Shown here in pieces: positions 44,807-56,323 of a stretch of 64,000 bases of DNA. Both the position numbers and the translations under genes were made by a program. Under the pieces are notes generated by a model. The model had not been told where the DNA came from, did not search any database, and saw only the letters and a program-made list of their open reading frames with translations. Positions within the stretch are counted from its first letter, which is position 1; every line of letters starts with the position of its first letter. Source of the DNA: Nitratireductor alexandrii (lineage in GTDB: Bacteria; Pseudomonadota; Alphaproteobacteria; Rhizobiales; Rhizobiaceae); NCBI RefSeq assembly GCF_004000215.1, contig NZ_RBVY01000002.1, forward strand, positions 372,001 to 436,000, read 5' to 3'.

Positions 44807-45946
44807 TTACATCTTGCAGTCGGCCGCGTAGGCGTCCTGATGATCTTCCAGCGCGACGCCGACGATCTTGTTGGTGAGCGTGTCGCCTTCCTTGATCACC
44901 TCGCGGACATAGATGTCCTGGATCGGATGGTGGTTGTCGGCGAAGGCGAAGTCGCCGCGGGTCGATTTGAAATCGGCTTCCTTCAGCGCCGCGCGAAACG
45001 CGTCCTGATCCTTCACGTCCGCCTTGGCCGCCGCCGACAGGATGAGGTTGGCGGTGTCGAAACCCTGGCTGGCATAGAGCGAGGGCAAGCGGCCATATTC
45101 GGCCTGGAAGGTCTCGACGAACGCCTTGTTGGTGTCGTTGTCGATGTCCTTCGACCATTGCGAGGTGTTCTTGACGCCGATCGCGGCGTCGCCGACCGCG
45201 CCGAGAATGTCCTGGCTGAAGGAGAAAGCCGGGCCGACCAGCGGCAGCTCGACGCCCGACTGGGCATATTGCTTCATGAAGGCGATGCCCATGCCGCCGG
45301 GCAGAAAGAAGAACACCGCGTCGGCGCCGGAAGCGCGGATTTGGGCGATCTCGGCGGCGTAGTCGGTCTGTCCGAGCTTGGTATAGACCTCGTTGGCCGG
45401 TTCGCCCTTGTAGAAGCGCTTGAAGCCGGTCAGCGCGTCGGTGCCGGCCGGATAGTTCGGCGCCATGATGAAGACCTTCTTGTAGCCGGCCTCCGCGGCA
45501 TAGGCGCCCGCCGCCTCGTGCAGATTGTCGTTCTGCCAGGCGACGTTGAAATAGTTCTTGTTGCAGTTGGCGCCGGCAAGCGCCGAGGGGCCGGCATTGG
45601 GCGACAGGTAGAAGGTACCCTGATTGACGGCGTTCGGCACGACGGCCATCGCCAGGTTCGACCAGATGATGCCGGTCAGAATGTCGACCTTGTCGCTCTG
45701 CATCATCTTGTCGGCGATCTGCACGGCCAGTTCCGGCTTGCGGGCATCGTCCTCCACGATCAGCTCAACGTCGGAATTGCCGGCCTGTTTGAGCGCCAGC
45801 ATGAAGCCGTCGCGCACGTCGACGCCGAGCCCGGCGCCACCGCCCGACAAGGTGGTGATCATGCCGACCTTGACCGGTTCGGCGAAGGCCGCGCCGGCAA
45901 CGCTGGCGGAAAGGGCGATCACGCCCGCTGCAAGAAATTTCTTCAT
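44807..45946 (-). CDS. Branched-chain (HAAT) ABC transporter substrate-binding protein
   Basis: 379 residues, periplasmic. The signal peptide is at 1-22 (AGAAFA before EPVKVGM). Mature blocks include TTLSGGGAGLGVDVRDGF, EDDARKPELAV and WSNLAMAVVPNAVN. Homologues of this type bind aromatic compounds or amino acids. ATG at 45946 follows GGGAGACG. It lies 109 bases after the tryptophan dioxygenase gene in the same direction, so tryptophan, kynurenine or anthranilate are reasonable candidate ligands (inference). Confidence 0.92.
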   Translation of the reverse strand: MKKFLAAGVIALSASVAGAAFAEPVKVGMITTLSGGGAGLGVDVRDGFMLALKQAGNSDVELIVEDDARKPELAVQIADKMMQSDKVDILTGIIWSNLAMAVVPNAVNQGTFYLSPNAGPSALAGANCNKNYFNVAWQNDNLHEAAGAYAAEAGYKKVFIMAPNYPAGTDALTGFKRFYKGEPANEVYTKLGQTDYAAEIAQIRASGADAVFFFLPGGMGIAFMKQYAQSGVELPLVGPAFSFSQDILGAVGDAAIGVKNTSQWSKDIDNDTNKAFVETFQAEYGRLPSLYASQGFDTANLILSAAAKADVKDQDAFRAALKEADFKSTRGDFAFADNHHPIQDIYVREVIKEGDTLTNKIVGVALEDHQDAYAADCKM

Positions 45947-46055
45947 GGTCGTCTCCCTGTTTCGTTCCCTACGACACCCGATCTTTGAACGGTCCATCCC
46001 GGCCCGGGGCCGGCTTGCGATCCGCCCGGCGCGGCCGTGGTGCCTCGGCCCGCCG

Positions 46056-46892
46056 TCATAGTTCGGTTCTGACTTTCCACAATTCCGGAAACAGTTCCAC
46101 CTCCAACATCTTGCGCAGATAGCTCACGCCCGACGTCCCGCCCGTTCCGCGCTTCAGTCCGATGATGCGTTCCACGGTGGTGACGTGGTTGAAGCGCCAG
46201 CGCCGGAAATAGTCCTCGAAATCGACCAGCTTCTCCGCCAGCTCGTAGAGTTGCCAGTAGCGTTCGGGCTGTTGGTAGACCGATTTCCACGCCGCCAGCA
46301 CCGTCGCGCTTTCCTCGCGTCTCGAGCGCCATTCCTTGCGCTTGGCGTCCACGCCGATCTCGAAGCCCTGGCGGGCAAGCAGAAGCAGCGCCTCGTCGTA
46401 GAGGCTCGGCCGCTCCAGGATCGCCTCCAGCCGCGCCGTCACCGCCTGATCGTGCGCGTGCGCCTTCAGCATCGCCGTATTGCGGTTTCCGGCCAGAAAC
46501 TCGATGGCGCGATACTGCCAGGACTGGAAGCCGGAGGACTGGCCGAGGGCGGCGCGAAAGCGAGTATATTCGCTCGGCGTCATCGTGCGCAGCACGTCCC
46601 AGGCGCTGTTCAGCTGCTCGAAGATGCGCGCCACCCGGGTCAGCATCTTGAACGCCGGTTGCAGGGCGTCGCCACGCAGGGCGGCGAGCGCGGAAGTGAC
46701 CTCGTGCACGGCGAGCTTCATCCACAGTTCCGAGGTTTGATGCTGGATGATGAACAGCATCTCGTCGGGCGAGTCGGATTTCGGCGCTTGTGCGCTGAGG
46801 ATCCTGTCGAGGTGCAGATAGTCGCCATAGGACATCTTGCTCGCGAAATCCGTCACCGCGCCGTCGCTGGAGGGGTCGTAGGAAGCGCTCAT
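46056..46892 (-). CDS. kynA: Tryptophan 2,3-dioxygenase
   Basis: 278 residues; heme enzyme opening the indole ring of L-tryptophan to N-formylkynurenine. The axial heme histidine is H236 in [14 protein letters not shown]51 in [12 protein letters not shown] and the [10 protein letters not shown] block line the substrate site; GTGGTSGV follows near the C-terminus. ATG at 46892 overlaps the kynureninase stop (ATGA). It is the last catabolic gene of the tryptophan operon. Confidence 0.96.
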   Translation of the reverse strand: MSASYDPSSDGAVTDFASKMSYGDYLHLDRILSAQAPKSDSPDEMLFIIQHQTSELWMKLAVHEVTSALAALRGDALQPAFKMLTRVARIFEQLNSAWDVLRTMTPSEYTRFRAALGQSSGFQSWQYRAIEFLAGNRNTAMLKAHAHDQAVTARLEAILERPSLYDEALLLLARQGFEIGVDAKRKEWRSRREESATVLAAWKSVYQQPERYWQLYELAEKLVDFEDYFRRWRFNHVTTVERIIGLKRGTGGTSGVSYLRKMLEVELFPELWKVRTEL

Positions 46893-48082
46893 GTCACGGC
46901 AGCCCTTTCGTGGAACTCGGGACGGTCCCAAAGCCGCTCGACCAGGATGCGTTCGAGCCGTTCGGCGCCGGCGACCACCTCGTCCTCGCCGAGGTAAAGC
47001 GGCGTGAAGCCGAACCGCATCGCGTTCGGCGCGCGGAAATCGCCGATCACGTCATGCGCGATCAGTGCCTGCATGATGGCATAGCCGTTGTCGTGCAGGA
47101 AGGAGACCTGGCTGCCGCGCTGCTCCGGGTCGCGCGGCGAGCCGAGCGTCAAATCGGGACAGCGCCGTTCGACCTCCACGATGAAGCGCTCCGAAAGCCG
47201 GATCGAGGCGGCGCGCAGATCGGCCATGTCGACGCCTTCCCAGGCGTCAAGCGCGGCGTCGAGGGCAGCCAGCGCGATTACCGGCGGTGTGCCGACCCGC
47301 ATCCGGTCGATGCCCCGGCCGGCTCGGTAGTCCAGGTCGAAGGCGAACGGCGCGTCGTGGCCGAGCCAGCCCGAAAGGGCGGGGCGGACCTTTTCGGCCA
47401 GCCTTGGCGCGACATAGATGAAGGCCGGGGCGCCGGGGCCGCCATTGAGATATTTATAGGTGCAACCGACCGCGAAATCGGCGTCGGCGCCGGCGAGATC
47501 GACCGGCAGCGCGCCGGCAGAATGCGCGAGATCCCAGATCGCCAGCGCGCCCGCGGCATGCGCCTTCTCCGTCAGGCGCTTCATGTCGTGCAGGCGCCCG
47601 GTACGGTAGTCGACCTCCGTCAGCATCAGCGCCGCCACCGTGTCGTCGATCGCGTCCTCGACCTCTTCCGGCGCGACGATCTTCAACTCGTGGCCCTTGT
47701 CGAGCGACTGGATCAGCCCGGACGCCATATAGAGGTCGGTCGGGAAATTGCCGTTGTCGGACAAGACCACCTTGCGCTGCGGCCGCAGTTCCAGCGCCGA
47801 GGCGAGCGCCTGGTAGACCTTGATCGACAGCGTGTCGCCCAGCACGACCGACCCCTCAGGCGCGCCGATCAACCGCCCGACGCGATCGCCGACCTGCCGC
47901 GGCTGAGCCATCCAGCCGGCGGCGTTCCAGCCGCGGATAAGCATCTCGCCCCATTCCTCGCGCATCATCGTCGCCGTCTTGTCGACCGCCTTTTTCGGCA
48001 GCGGGCCGAGCGAGTTGCCGTCGAGATAGACAAGACCGTCGGGCAGGTGGAAGAGGGCGCGGGTTTTGGAAAAATCGGTCAT
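46889..48082 (-). CDS. kynU: Kynureninase
   Basis: 397 residues, PLP-dependent; cleaves kynurenine to anthranilate and alanine. The PLP lysine is K210 in [12 protein letters not shown], and D184 of [14 protein letters not shown] contacts the cofactor ring. The N-terminal [10 protein letters not shown] is typical. Its stop overlaps kynA and its start overlaps the ligase stop (48079-48082), so translation is coupled through this operon. Confidence 0.96.
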   Translation of the reverse strand: MTDFSKTRALFHLPDGLVYLDGNSLGPLPKKAVDKTATMMREEWGEMLIRGWNAAGWMAQPRQVGDRVGRLIGAPEGSVVLGDTLSIKVYQALASALELRPQRKVVLSDNGNFPTDLYMASGLIQSLDKGHELKIVAPEEVEDAIDDTVAALMLTEVDYRTGRLHDMKRLTEKAHAAGALAIWDLAHSAGALPVDLAGADADFAVGCTYKYLNGGPGAPAFIYVAPRLAEKVRPALSGWLGHDAPFAFDLDYRAGRGIDRMRVGTPPVIALAALDAALDAWEGVDMADLRAASIRLSERFIVEVERRCPDLTLGSPRDPEQRGSQVSFLHDNGYAIMQALIAHDVIGDFRAPNAMRFGFTPLYLGEDEVVAGAERLERILVERLWDRPEFHERAAVT

Positions 48083-49704
48083 GCCTGCGTGTCCTGGCGC
48101 AGCCTGAAACGCTGGATTTTGCCGGTCTGGGTCTTGGGAAGCGCCGCGATGAAGACCACCGAGCGCGGATATTTATACGGCGCGATCGTCGCCTTGACGT
48201 GGTCCTGCAGGCGCTTGGTCATCGCCTCGTCGCCGACGCGGCCTTCAACGAGCACCACATGCGCCTGAACGATCTCGCCGCGCGCCTCGTCGGGCGCGCC
48301 GATGACGGCGCATTCGGCGACGTCGGCATGGGCGAGAAGCGCGGCTTCGACCTCCGGTCCGGCGATGTTGTAGCCGGCCGACACGATGATGTCGTCGGTA
48401 CGCGCGGCAAAGTGGAAGCGTCCGTCCTCGTCCTGGTAGAAGGCGTCGCCGGTCAGGTTCCAGCCGTCTCTGACATAATCGCGTTGACGATCGTCGGCGA
48501 GGTAGCGGCAGCCGGTCGGGCCGCGCACGGCGAGCTTGCCGACCGTGCCGCGCGGCACCTCGTTCATGTCGGCGTCGACGATCCTGGCCTCGTAGCCGGT
48601 GACCGGCCGTCCGGTCGTGGCCGGATGCATGTCGTCGAAACGGTTGGAGATGAAGATGTGCAGCATTTCCGTCGCGCCGATGCCGTCGAGGATCGGCTTG
48701 CCGGTCTTTTGGGTCCAGGCCTCGAAAACCGGGGCCGGCAGGGTTTCGCCCGCCGACACCGCCACCCTGAGCGAGGACAGGTCGGCGCCGTCCTCCATCG
48801 CCGCCAGCATGGCGCGATAGGCCGTCGGCGCGGTGAAGGAGACCGTCGCCTTGTAGGTCTCGATGATCTCGATCATGTTGGGTGGCGTGGCGCTTTCCAA
48901 CAGCGTGGCGGCCGCGCCGAAGCGCAGCGGGAAGATCGCCAGGCCGCCGAGGCCGAAGGTGAAGGCGAGCGGCGGCGAGCCGACGAACACGTCGTCGGGG
49001 GTCACTTGCAGCACTTCCTTGGCATAGCCGTCGGCGATGATCAGAAGGTCGCGGTGAAAATGCATCGTCGCCTTCGGCACGCCGGTCGTGCCCGAGGTGA
49101 AACCGAGCAGCGCGACGTCGTCGCGGCCGGTTTTGACCGCCTCGAAGATCACCGATTTGTCGAGCGCGACGCGGTCGAGTTCGGCGTCGTGATTGGCGGT
49201 GCCGTCGAAGCCGATGACCTGTTTCAAAAATTTGCTGTCCTTGGCGCAGGCGACGAGCTCGTCCTTGGCGCGCGTATCGCACAGCGCCAGCGTGATCTCC
49301 GCCTTGTCGACGATCTTGGCAAGTTCCCCGGCGCGCAGCATCGGCATGGTGTTGACCACCACCGCGCCGGCCTTGGTCGCGGCCAGCCAGCAGGCGACCA
49401 TGGCCGGATTGTTGGGACCGCGAATCAGCACCCGGTTGCCCGGCTTGACGCCGTAATCCTCGACCAGCGCATGGGCGAGGCGGTTGGTCCAGTCGGCAAG
49501 TTCCTTGTAGGTGCGCCGGCGCCCGTTGCCGATCAGCGCCGTGCGGTCGCCAAAGCCCTGTTCGACTAGGCGGTCGGTCAGTTCCACGCCCACGTTGAGA
49601 TAGTCGGGGTAGTCGAAGCCGTCGAGCAGGAAACCCGGCCACGCATCCTGAGGCGGCAGGTTGTCGCGGGAAAATGTGTCCGTATGTCCCGTCGGTCCGA
49701 GCAT
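48079..49704 (-). CDS. 2-Aminobenzoate (anthranilate)-CoA ligase, benzoate-CoA ligase family
   Basis: 541 residues; AMP-forming acyl-CoA synthetase. The P-loop is TSGTTGVPKATMHFHRD, then GIGATEM and RTDDIIVSAGYNIAGPEVE, with the catalytic lysine in KTQTGKIQR. The context (kynureninase upstream, anthraniloyl-CoA monooxygenase in the same operon) points to anthranilate as substrate, giving 2-aminobenzoyl-CoA. Members of this family can also take benzoate. Confidence 0.9.
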   Translation of the reverse strand: MLGPTGHTDTFSRDNLPPQDAWPGFLLDGFDYPDYLNVGVELTDRLVEQGFGDRTALIGNGRRRTYKELADWTNRLAHALVEDYGVKPGNRVLIRGPNNPAMVACWLAATKAGAVVVNTMPMLRAGELAKIVDKAEITLALCDTRAKDELVACAKDSKFLKQVIGFDGTANHDAELDRVALDKSVIFEAVKTGRDDVALLGFTSGTTGVPKATMHFHRDLLIIADGYAKEVLQVTPDDVFVGSPPLAFTFGLGGLAIFPLRFGAAATLLESATPPNMIEIIETYKATVSFTAPTAYRAMLAAMEDGADLSSLRVAVSAGETLPAPVFEAWTQKTGKPILDGIGATEMLHIFISNRFDDMHPATTGRPVTGYEARIVDADMNEVPRGTVGKLAVRGPTGCRYLADDRQRDYVRDGWNLTGDAFYQDEDGRFHFAARTDDIIVSAGYNIAGPEVEAALLAHADVAECAVIGAPDEARGEIVQAHVVLVEGRVGDEAMTKRLQDHVKATIAPYKYPRSVVFIAALPKTQTGKIQRFRLRQDTQA

Positions 49705-49722
49705 TGTTTTTCCCCTGCTGGT

Positions 49723-50864
49723 TTAGTTGGCAATCTGCCTGGCGATGACGATTTTCTGCACGTCCGAGGCACCTTCATAGATCCTGAGCGCCCGGATCTC
49801 CCGGTAGAGGCTCTCCACGATGTGACCCCGGCGCACGCCGTCGCCGCCATGAAGCTGCACCGCCTTGTCGATTACTTCCTGTGCCCGGTCGGTGGCGTAG
49901 AGCTTGGCCATTGCCGCTTCGCGGGTCACGCGCGGCGCGCCTGAATCCTTGGTCCAGGCGGCGCGGTAGATGAGCAGCGCGGCCGCATCGACGTCGAGCG
50001 CCATGTCGGCGAGGTGGCCCTGCACCATCTGCAGGTCGAACAGCGGCGCCCCGAACAGTTCCCGGCCGTCGGCCCGCGCCAGGCTTTCGTCGAGCGCGCG
50101 TCGGGCAAAGCCGAGCGCCGCCGCGCCGACGGTGGAGCGGAAGACGTCGAGCACCGACATGGCGATGCGGAACCCTTCGCCGGGTTTGCCGACCATCGCG
50201 CTCGCCGGCACGCGCACATCGTTGAAGGAAAGCCGCGCCAGTGGGTGCGGCGCGACCACCTCGATCCGCTCGGCGATTTCGAGGCCCGGCGTGTCGGCCG
50301 GCACCACGAAACACGAAATGCCCTTGGCGCCCGGCGCGTCGCCGGTGCGAGCGAACACGCTGTAGACGTCGGCGATGCCGCCGTTGGAAATCCAAGTCTT
50401 TTCGCCCGAAAGCACGTAGTCGCCGCCGTCTCGCGTCGCGCTCATGTCCATGTTGGCGACATCGGAGCCCGAGCGCGGTTCCGACAGCGCGAAGGCCGAA
50501 ATCGCCTCGCCGCGCCGGGTCTTTTCCAGCCATTCGCGTTGCTGCGGCGATCCGAACAGGCTGATCGCGCCGGTGCCGAGCCCCTGCATGGCAAAGGCGA
50601 AGTCGGCGAGCCCGTCATGGCGGGCCAGTGTCTCGCGGGTCAGACACAGCGTGCGCACGTCGAGCGGGCCGGGCGCGGCGGGATCGACCGCCGTGGGCTG
50701 GAGCCAGCCATCGCGGCCGAGCGCCGCAACGATCTGCCGGCAGGCCTGGTCGACGTCGTCATGTGCGACCGGCAGGTTTTGGGCGCACCAACCCTCCAGC
50801 CGTTCGGCATGGTCGCGGTGGCGGTCCTCGAAAAACGGCCAGGACAGGAAGCTGCGGTCAGCCA

Positions 50865-50865
<1 letters not shown>
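49723..50865 (-). CDS. Acyl-CoA dehydrogenase
   Basis: 380 residues, FAD-dependent. The flavin-binding [18 protein letters not shown] region, then [13 protein letters not shown], and the C-terminal [14 protein letters not shown]...[16 protein letters not shown] are typical; a glutamate in the YEGASD loop is the expected base. ATG at 50865 overlaps the crotonase stop by one base. It probably dehydrogenates a ring or ring-opened CoA ester in the lower anthraniloyl-CoA pathway. Confidence 0.93.
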
Positions 50866-51668
<803 letters not shown>

Positions 51669-51673
51669 TGCGG

Positions 51674-52150
51674 TCAAGTCTCGCCCTCCCAATTGCTGCG
51701 GAACGATTTGAGCATTGTCGAAAGCCGTTTGGCGTCGGCCTCATCGACGTCGCCGAGCAGGTCGCCGATCCAGTCCTCGTGGACCCGCGCCATGCGCTGA
51801 AATTCGTCGCGCCCCCGCTCGGTCAGGGTCACGATAGAGGTACGGCGGTCGCCGTCGCGGCGCGCGCGGCTGACGAAGCCGTCCGACACCAGCCGGTCGA
51901 CGATACCGGTCACGTTGCCGTTCGACACCAGCAGAAAGCGCGACAGGTCGCTCATCAGCATGCCGTCGGGGGCGCGATAGAGCGCGGCCATCACGTCGAA
52001 GCGCGGCAGTGTGGAGTTGAAATCGCGCTTCAGCCGCTCACGCAGCTCGCTTTCGATCATGCGCGAGGCGCGCAACAGCCGGATCCACAAGAGCAGCCGC
52101 TCCTTGTTGCCCGACCGGCGACCGATTGTCGCGACCAGCCCGCTCACCAT
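51674..52150 (-). CDS. MarR family transcriptional regulator
   Basis: 158 residues with a MarR winged helix ([39 protein letters not shown]). It is embedded in the aminobenzoyl-CoA operon and overlaps the SDR stop by seven bases, so it is co-expressed with its likely targets. MarR proteins in aromatic-CoA pathways often respond to the CoA thioester. The tandem palindrome at 55247-55274 in front of the operon is its probable operator (inference). Confidence 0.92.
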   Translation of the reverse strand: MVSGLVATIGRRSGNKERLLLWIRLLRASRMIESELRERLKRDFNSTLPRFDVMAALYRAPDGMLMSDLSRFLLVSNGNVTGIVDRLVSDGFVSRARRDGDRRTSIVTLTERGRDEFQRMARVHEDWIGDLLGDVDEADAKRLSTMLKSFRSNWEGET

Positions 52151-52899
52151 GTCTCGCCTCCCGACACCGAGATCGCCTGGCCGGTGATCGAGCGCGCGTC
52201 CTCGCCGGTAAGCCACAGCACCGTGGCGGCGACCTCGTCGGGCTCGATCAGCCGGCCTTGCGGATTGGTCGCGGCAAGCATGGCGCGCGCTTCCGACGCG
52301 CTGCGTCCGGTCTTTTCGACGATCCGGGCGATCGAGCCGTCCAGCATCTCGGTCTCGGTAAAGCCCGGACACACCGCGTTCACCGTCACGCCCGACTTGG
52401 CGGTCTCGCTCGCAAGCGCCCGCATCAGTCCGACCACGCCGTGTTTCGCCGCGACATAGGGCGCAACATAGGCATAGCCCTTCAGGCCGGCAGTCGAGGC
52501 GACGAAGACGATGCGGCCGCGCCTGCGTTCCAGCATGCCGGCGAGCGCCGGCCGCACGGTCAGGAAGGCGCCGGTCAGATTGACGTCGAGCGTGCGTTGC
52601 CAGTCGCCGAGCGTGGTCTTGTGGGCTGGCGCGCTGCCGGACATGCCGGCATTGGCGACCACGATGTCGAAGGCCCCGCGCGCGGCTTCCGCGGTTTCGT
52701 AGAGCGCCCTGACCGAGGCTTCGTCGGTCACGTCGGCGCTGACGCCGTGAATGCGCGGGTTGGACTGCGCGACCGTGTCGAGGCTCTGCTGGCGCCGGCC
52801 GCAGATCGTTACCTCGATGCCGGCCTCGGCGAGCGCGAGCGCGATCGCCTTGCCCACCCCGGAGCCGCCGCCGGTGACCAGCGCGTGACGCGTTTCCAT
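52144..52899 (-). CDS. SDR family oxidoreductase
   Basis: 251 residues. VTGGGSGVGKAI is the cofactor motif, NAGMSGS follows, and VASTAGLKGYAYVAPYVAAKHG holds the catalytic Ser, Tyr and Lys (YVAAK). It probably acts as a 3-hydroxyacyl-CoA dehydrogenase in the lower anthraniloyl-CoA pathway. ATG at 52899 starts 2 bases after the monooxygenase stop. Confidence 0.9.
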   Translation of the reverse strand: METRHALVTGGGSGVGKAIALALAEAGIEVTICGRRQQSLDTVAQSNPRIHGVSADVTDEASVRALYETAEAARGAFDIVVANAGMSGSAPAHKTTLGDWQRTLDVNLTGAFLTVRPALAGMLERRRGRIVFVASTAGLKGYAYVAPYVAAKHGVVGLMRALASETAKSGVTVNAVCPGFTETEMLDGSIARIVEKTGRSASEARAMLAATNPQGRLIEPDEVAATVLWLTGEDARSITGQAISVSGGETW

Positions 52900-52901
52900 C
52901 G

Positions 52902-55193
52902 TCAAACCTTGCCCGTCATCTGGTCCTGGCGTTCGGTCAGGCGGTAGAGCTGGTCGCGGCCGGGCAGATAGGGATCGGGCCACTTGACCTGGCGGTCGCC
53001 GAGCGCGGCGGCCTGGTGCAGCGTCCAGTAGGGATCGGCAAGATGCGGCCGGGCCAGACACACCAGATCGGCGCGGCCGGCCATCAGGATCGAGTTGGCG
53101 TGATCGGGTTCGTAGATATTGCCCACCGCCATCGTCGCCATGCCGGTCTCGTTGCGGATCCGGTCGGAAAACGGCGTCTGGAACATGCGGCCATAGACCG
53201 GCTTGGCGCGGATCGAGGTCTGGCCGGCCGATACGTCGCAAATGTCGACGCCTGCCTCCCGCAGCAGACCGGCGATCTCGACCGCGTCCTGCGGCGTGAT
53301 GCCGTCTTCGCCGACCCAGTCATTGGCCGAGATGCGCACCGAGATCGGCTTGTTGTCGGGCCACGCGTCACGCACCGCGCGATAGACCTCCAGCGGGTAG
53401 CGCATGCGGTTTTCCAGCGAGCCGCCATAGTCGTCCGTGCGCGTATTGGTCAGCGGGGTGATGAAGGACGACAGCAGATAGCCGTGCGCCATGTGCAGTT
53501 CGAGCATGTCGAAGCCGCAGCGTTCGGCCATCTCGGCGGCGGCCACGAATTGGTTGCGCACCATATCCATGTCGGCGCGGTCCATTGCCTTCGGCGTGGC
53601 GTTTTGCGGCGACCAGGCGACCTCGGAAGCCGACAGCAGCGGCCAGTTGCCGGTTTCCAACGGCGCGTCCATGTCCTGCCAGCCGAGCTGGGTCGAGCCT
53701 TTCGCGCCGGAATGGCCGATCTGGGCGCAGATCTTGGCCTCGGTTTCGGCATGGACGAAATCGACCAGCCGGGTCCAGGCGGCCTCGTGCTCGGGCGCAT
53801 AGAATCCCGGACAACCCGGCGTGATCCGGCCCTCGGGGCTGACGCAGGTCATCTCGATATAGACCAGTCCGGCGCCGCCCTTGGCGCGTTCGGCATAGTG
53901 GGCGAAATGCCAGTCGGTCGGGCAGCCGTCCACCGCCTTGTACTGCGCCATCGGCGAGACCACGATGCGGTTCTTCAACGCCATGTCGCGCAGCTTGAAC
54001 GGCGCAAACATCGGCGCGCGCGCGATGTTGATGTCGTTGCCGGCCTGACCGTGAAACCAGCGCTCGGCGCCTTCCAGCCAGTCCTTGTCGCGCAGGCGCA
54101 GATTTTCGTGGCTGATGCGCTGCGAGCGCGTCAGCAGCGAATAGTTGAACTGGACCGGGTCGAGATCGAGATAGCGCTCGACCTCCTCGAACCATTCCAG
54201 CGAGTTCCTCGCCGCCGATTGCAGGCGCAGCACTTCCAGCCGGCGCGCGTCCTCGTATTTGCGAAAGGCGGACTCCAGATCGGGTTCGCTGGTGACGTAG
54301 TCGGCGAGTGCGATCGCGCTCTCCAGCGCCAGCTTGGTGCCCGAGCCGATCGAAAAATGCGCGCTTGCCGCCGCATCCCCCATCAGCGCCAGGTTCTTGT
54401 GCGACCAGCGCTCGCACAGGACTCGCGGGAAGTTGAGCCAGGCCGAGCCGCGGATATGGTTGGCGTTGGAGATCAGCGCATGGCCGCCGAGATGGTCCTT
54501 GAAGATCGCCTCGCAGGTTGCGATCGACTCCTCCTTCGACATCTCGCCGAAGCCGAATCGCGCCCAGGTCTCCTCCGAGCACTCGACGATGAAGGTCGCC
54601 GTGTCGTCGTCGAACTGGTAGGCGTGCGCCCATACCCAGCCCTTGTCGGTCTCCTCGAAGATGAAGGTGAAGGCGTCGTTGAATTTCTGGTGCGTGCCGA
54701 GCCAGACGAATTTGCAGGCGCGCACGTCGATGTCGGGCTTGAAAATGTCGGCGAACGCGGTGCGCGCCTTGGAGTTGAGCCCGTCCGAGGCGACCACGAG
54801 GTCGTAACGGTCCATGTAATGTTGTGGCTCATCGGCCTCGGTCTCGAAGCGCAAGTCGACGCCGAGTTCGCGGGCGCGTTCCTGAAGCAGCAGCAGGAGC
54901 CGCATGCGTCCGATGCCGCAGAACCCATGGCCGGTCGAGACGGTCTGCGTACCGCGATAAAACACGGCGATGTCGTCCCAATAGGCGAAATGCTTGCGGA
55001 TCTTTTCCGCGCTGGCGGCATCGTTGGCGGCGAGATTGTCGAGGGTTTCGTCCGACAGCACCACGCCCCAGCCGAACGTGTCGTCGGGACGGTTGCGTTC
55101 GAAGACGGTGACCTCGTGGGCGGCGTCGCGAAGCTTCATCGAGATCGCGAAATAAAGGCCGGCGGGCCCGCCGCCGAGAATGGCGATTTTCAT
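52902..55193 (-). CDS. Anthraniloyl-CoA (2-aminobenzoyl-CoA) monooxygenase/reductase, two-domain flavoprotein
   Basis: 763 residues. The N-terminal half is an aromatic hydroxylase (FAD motif [10 protein letters not shown] at 7-16, later [26 protein letters not shown]). The C-terminal half, starting near [17 protein letters not shown], is an old-yellow-enzyme-like domain ([23 protein letters not shown]). This fusion fits 2-aminobenzoyl-CoA monooxygenase/reductase, which hydroxylates and then reduces the ring; the salicylyl-CoA 5-hydroxylase homologues have a similar layout. Neighbouring ligase and kynureninase favour anthraniloyl-CoA. First gene of the operon. Confidence 0.92.
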   Translation of the reverse strand: MKIAILGGGPAGLYFAISMKLRDAAHEVTVFERNRPDDTFGWGVVLSDETLDNLAANDAASAEKIRKHFAYWDDIAVFYRGTQTVSTGHGFCGIGRMRLLLLLQERARELGVDLRFETEADEPQHYMDRYDLVVASDGLNSKARTAFADIFKPDIDVRACKFVWLGTHQKFNDAFTFIFEETDKGWVWAHAYQFDDDTATFIVECSEETWARFGFGEMSKEESIATCEAIFKDHLGGHALISNANHIRGSAWLNFPRVLCERWSHKNLALMGDAAASAHFSIGSGTKLALESAIALADYVTSEPDLESAFRKYEDARRLEVLRLQSAARNSLEWFEEVERYLDLDPVQFNYSLLTRSQRISHENLRLRDKDWLEGAERWFHGQAGNDINIARAPMFAPFKLRDMALKNRIVVSPMAQYKAVDGCPTDWHFAHYAERAKGGAGLVYIEMTCVSPEGRITPGCPGFYAPEHEAAWTRLVDFVHAETEAKICAQIGHSGAKGSTQLGWQDMDAPLETGNWPLLSASEVAWSPQNATPKAMDRADMDMVRNQFVAAAEMAERCGFDMLELHMAHGYLLSSFITPLTNTRTDDYGGSLENRMRYPLEVYRAVRDAWPDNKPISVRISANDWVGEDGITPQDAVEIAGLLREAGVDICDVSAGQTSIRAKPVYGRMFQTPFSDRIRNETGMATMAVGNIYEPDHANSILMAGRADLVCLARPHLADPYWTLHQAAALGDRQVKWPDPYLPGRDQLYRLTERQDQMTGKV

Positions 55194-55246
55194 GTCGGGC
55201 GTTCCTCCCTGCGCGACAGATAAACCATGTCAAAGGCCGGCCAATA

Positions 55247-55274
55247 TTTCAAGTATGAAATTTCAAGGTTGAAA
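55247..55274. promoter_or_regulatory. Tandem palindromic operator, candidate MarR site
   Basis: Two adjacent 14-base palindromes, TTTCAAGTATGAAA (55247-55260) and TTTCAAGGTTGAAA (55261-55274), are framed by AATATTTCAA (55243-55252) and TTGAAATATT (55269-55278). They lie in the 213-base divergent promoter between the anthraniloyl-CoA operon and the formamidase gene. The size and symmetry fit MarR-type binding. Confidence 0.65.
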
Positions 55275-55406
55275 TATTTTGTACTGGGCCGCACTCTGGA
55301 CCCTGGCTCGACAAGGCCGCACGATGTGGCGAGAAACGGAATGCGCCGGGGTCGGGTCGCGGAACGAATCCGGACCGCGAACGCACCGGCCAGAGAGGGA
55401 CTGAGC

Positions 55407-56240
55407 GTGACCAATTATCGCCGTGTGGACGACTGGAACGACGCCTATGCCAACGGGCCCAACATCGCCGGCGGCGAGCGTTGGCCTGATGCCTGGGTGG
55501 AGCCGGCGCAAGCCTTTCGCGATCGGCTGGCGGGTGAGGGCAGGGCGCATCTCGAACAGGCCTACGGCGAAGGCGCGCGCAACCGCTACGATCTGTTCAT
55601 GCCCGGAGATGAGGCCGTAGGGCTGGTCGTGTTCGTTCATGGCGGGTTCTGGCTGCGGCTCGACAAGAGTTTCTGGTCGCACCTTGCCGCCGGCGCGGTC
55701 GAAAGCGGCTATGCGGTCGCCATGCCCTCCTACACGCTCTGTCCGCAAATCCGCATCGCCGGCATTGTCGAGGAGGTCGGCGTAGCGATCGCCCATGCGG
55801 CGGGGCGCATCCAGGGCCCCGTCATGCTTGCCGGCCACTCCGCCGGCGGCCATCTCGTCAGCCGCATGGTGTCGGCCACATCGCCGCTTGCGCCCGACCT
55901 GCGCGCCCGCATTCGCAACGTGGTGTCGATTTCCGGCGTGCACGATCTGCGCCCGATCATGCGTACCGCCATGAACGCCGATTTGAAGATCGATGCCGAA
56001 GAGGCGCGCGCGCAAAGCCCAGCGCTTCTCGATCCGATGCCGGGGGCGCGCGTGTGCTGTTGGGTCGGCGGCAACGAACGTTCCGAGTTCTTGCGCCAGA
56101 ACGCGCTTTTGGCCAATGCCTGGACCGGCTGCGGCGCCGAGACTGCCTGCGTGGTCGAGCCGGACCGCCACCACTTCAACGTTATCGACGGTCTGGCCGA
56201 GCCCGGTCACGCCTTGACGCGAACCTTGTTGACAGGGTGA
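55407..56240 (+). CDS. Alpha/beta hydrolase, probable kynurenine formamidase
   Basis: 277 residues. HGGFW is the oxyanion-hole motif and GHSAGGH the nucleophile elbow with the catalytic serine; DRHHFNVIDGL supplies the acid/histidine region. Hydrolases of this type hydrolyse N-formylkynurenine to kynurenine, the step missing between kynA and kynU, and it is divergent from that operon. The GTG at 55407 follows GAGAGGGA; a longer in-frame start would cover the operator region. Confidence 0.85.
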   Translation: MTNYRRVDDWNDAYANGPNIAGGERWPDAWVEPAQAFRDRLAGEGRAHLEQAYGEGARNRYDLFMPGDEAVGLVVFVHGGFWLRLDKSFWSHLAAGAVESGYAVAMPSYTLCPQIRIAGIVEEVGVAIAHAAGRIQGPVMLAGHSAGGHLVSRMVSATSPLAPDLRARIRNVVSISGVHDLRPIMRTAMNADLKIDAEEARAQSPALLDPMPGARVCCWVGGNERSEFLRQNALLANAWTGCGAETACVVEPDRHHFNVIDGLAEPGHALTRTLLTG

Positions 56241-56323
56241 GGCCGGCGGCGGAAGGTCGCCCGGAATCACGGGGGCGTCACGCGCGCCCGGACGAGCGGA
56301 CACGAAAAGGCAGGCTACCCGCA

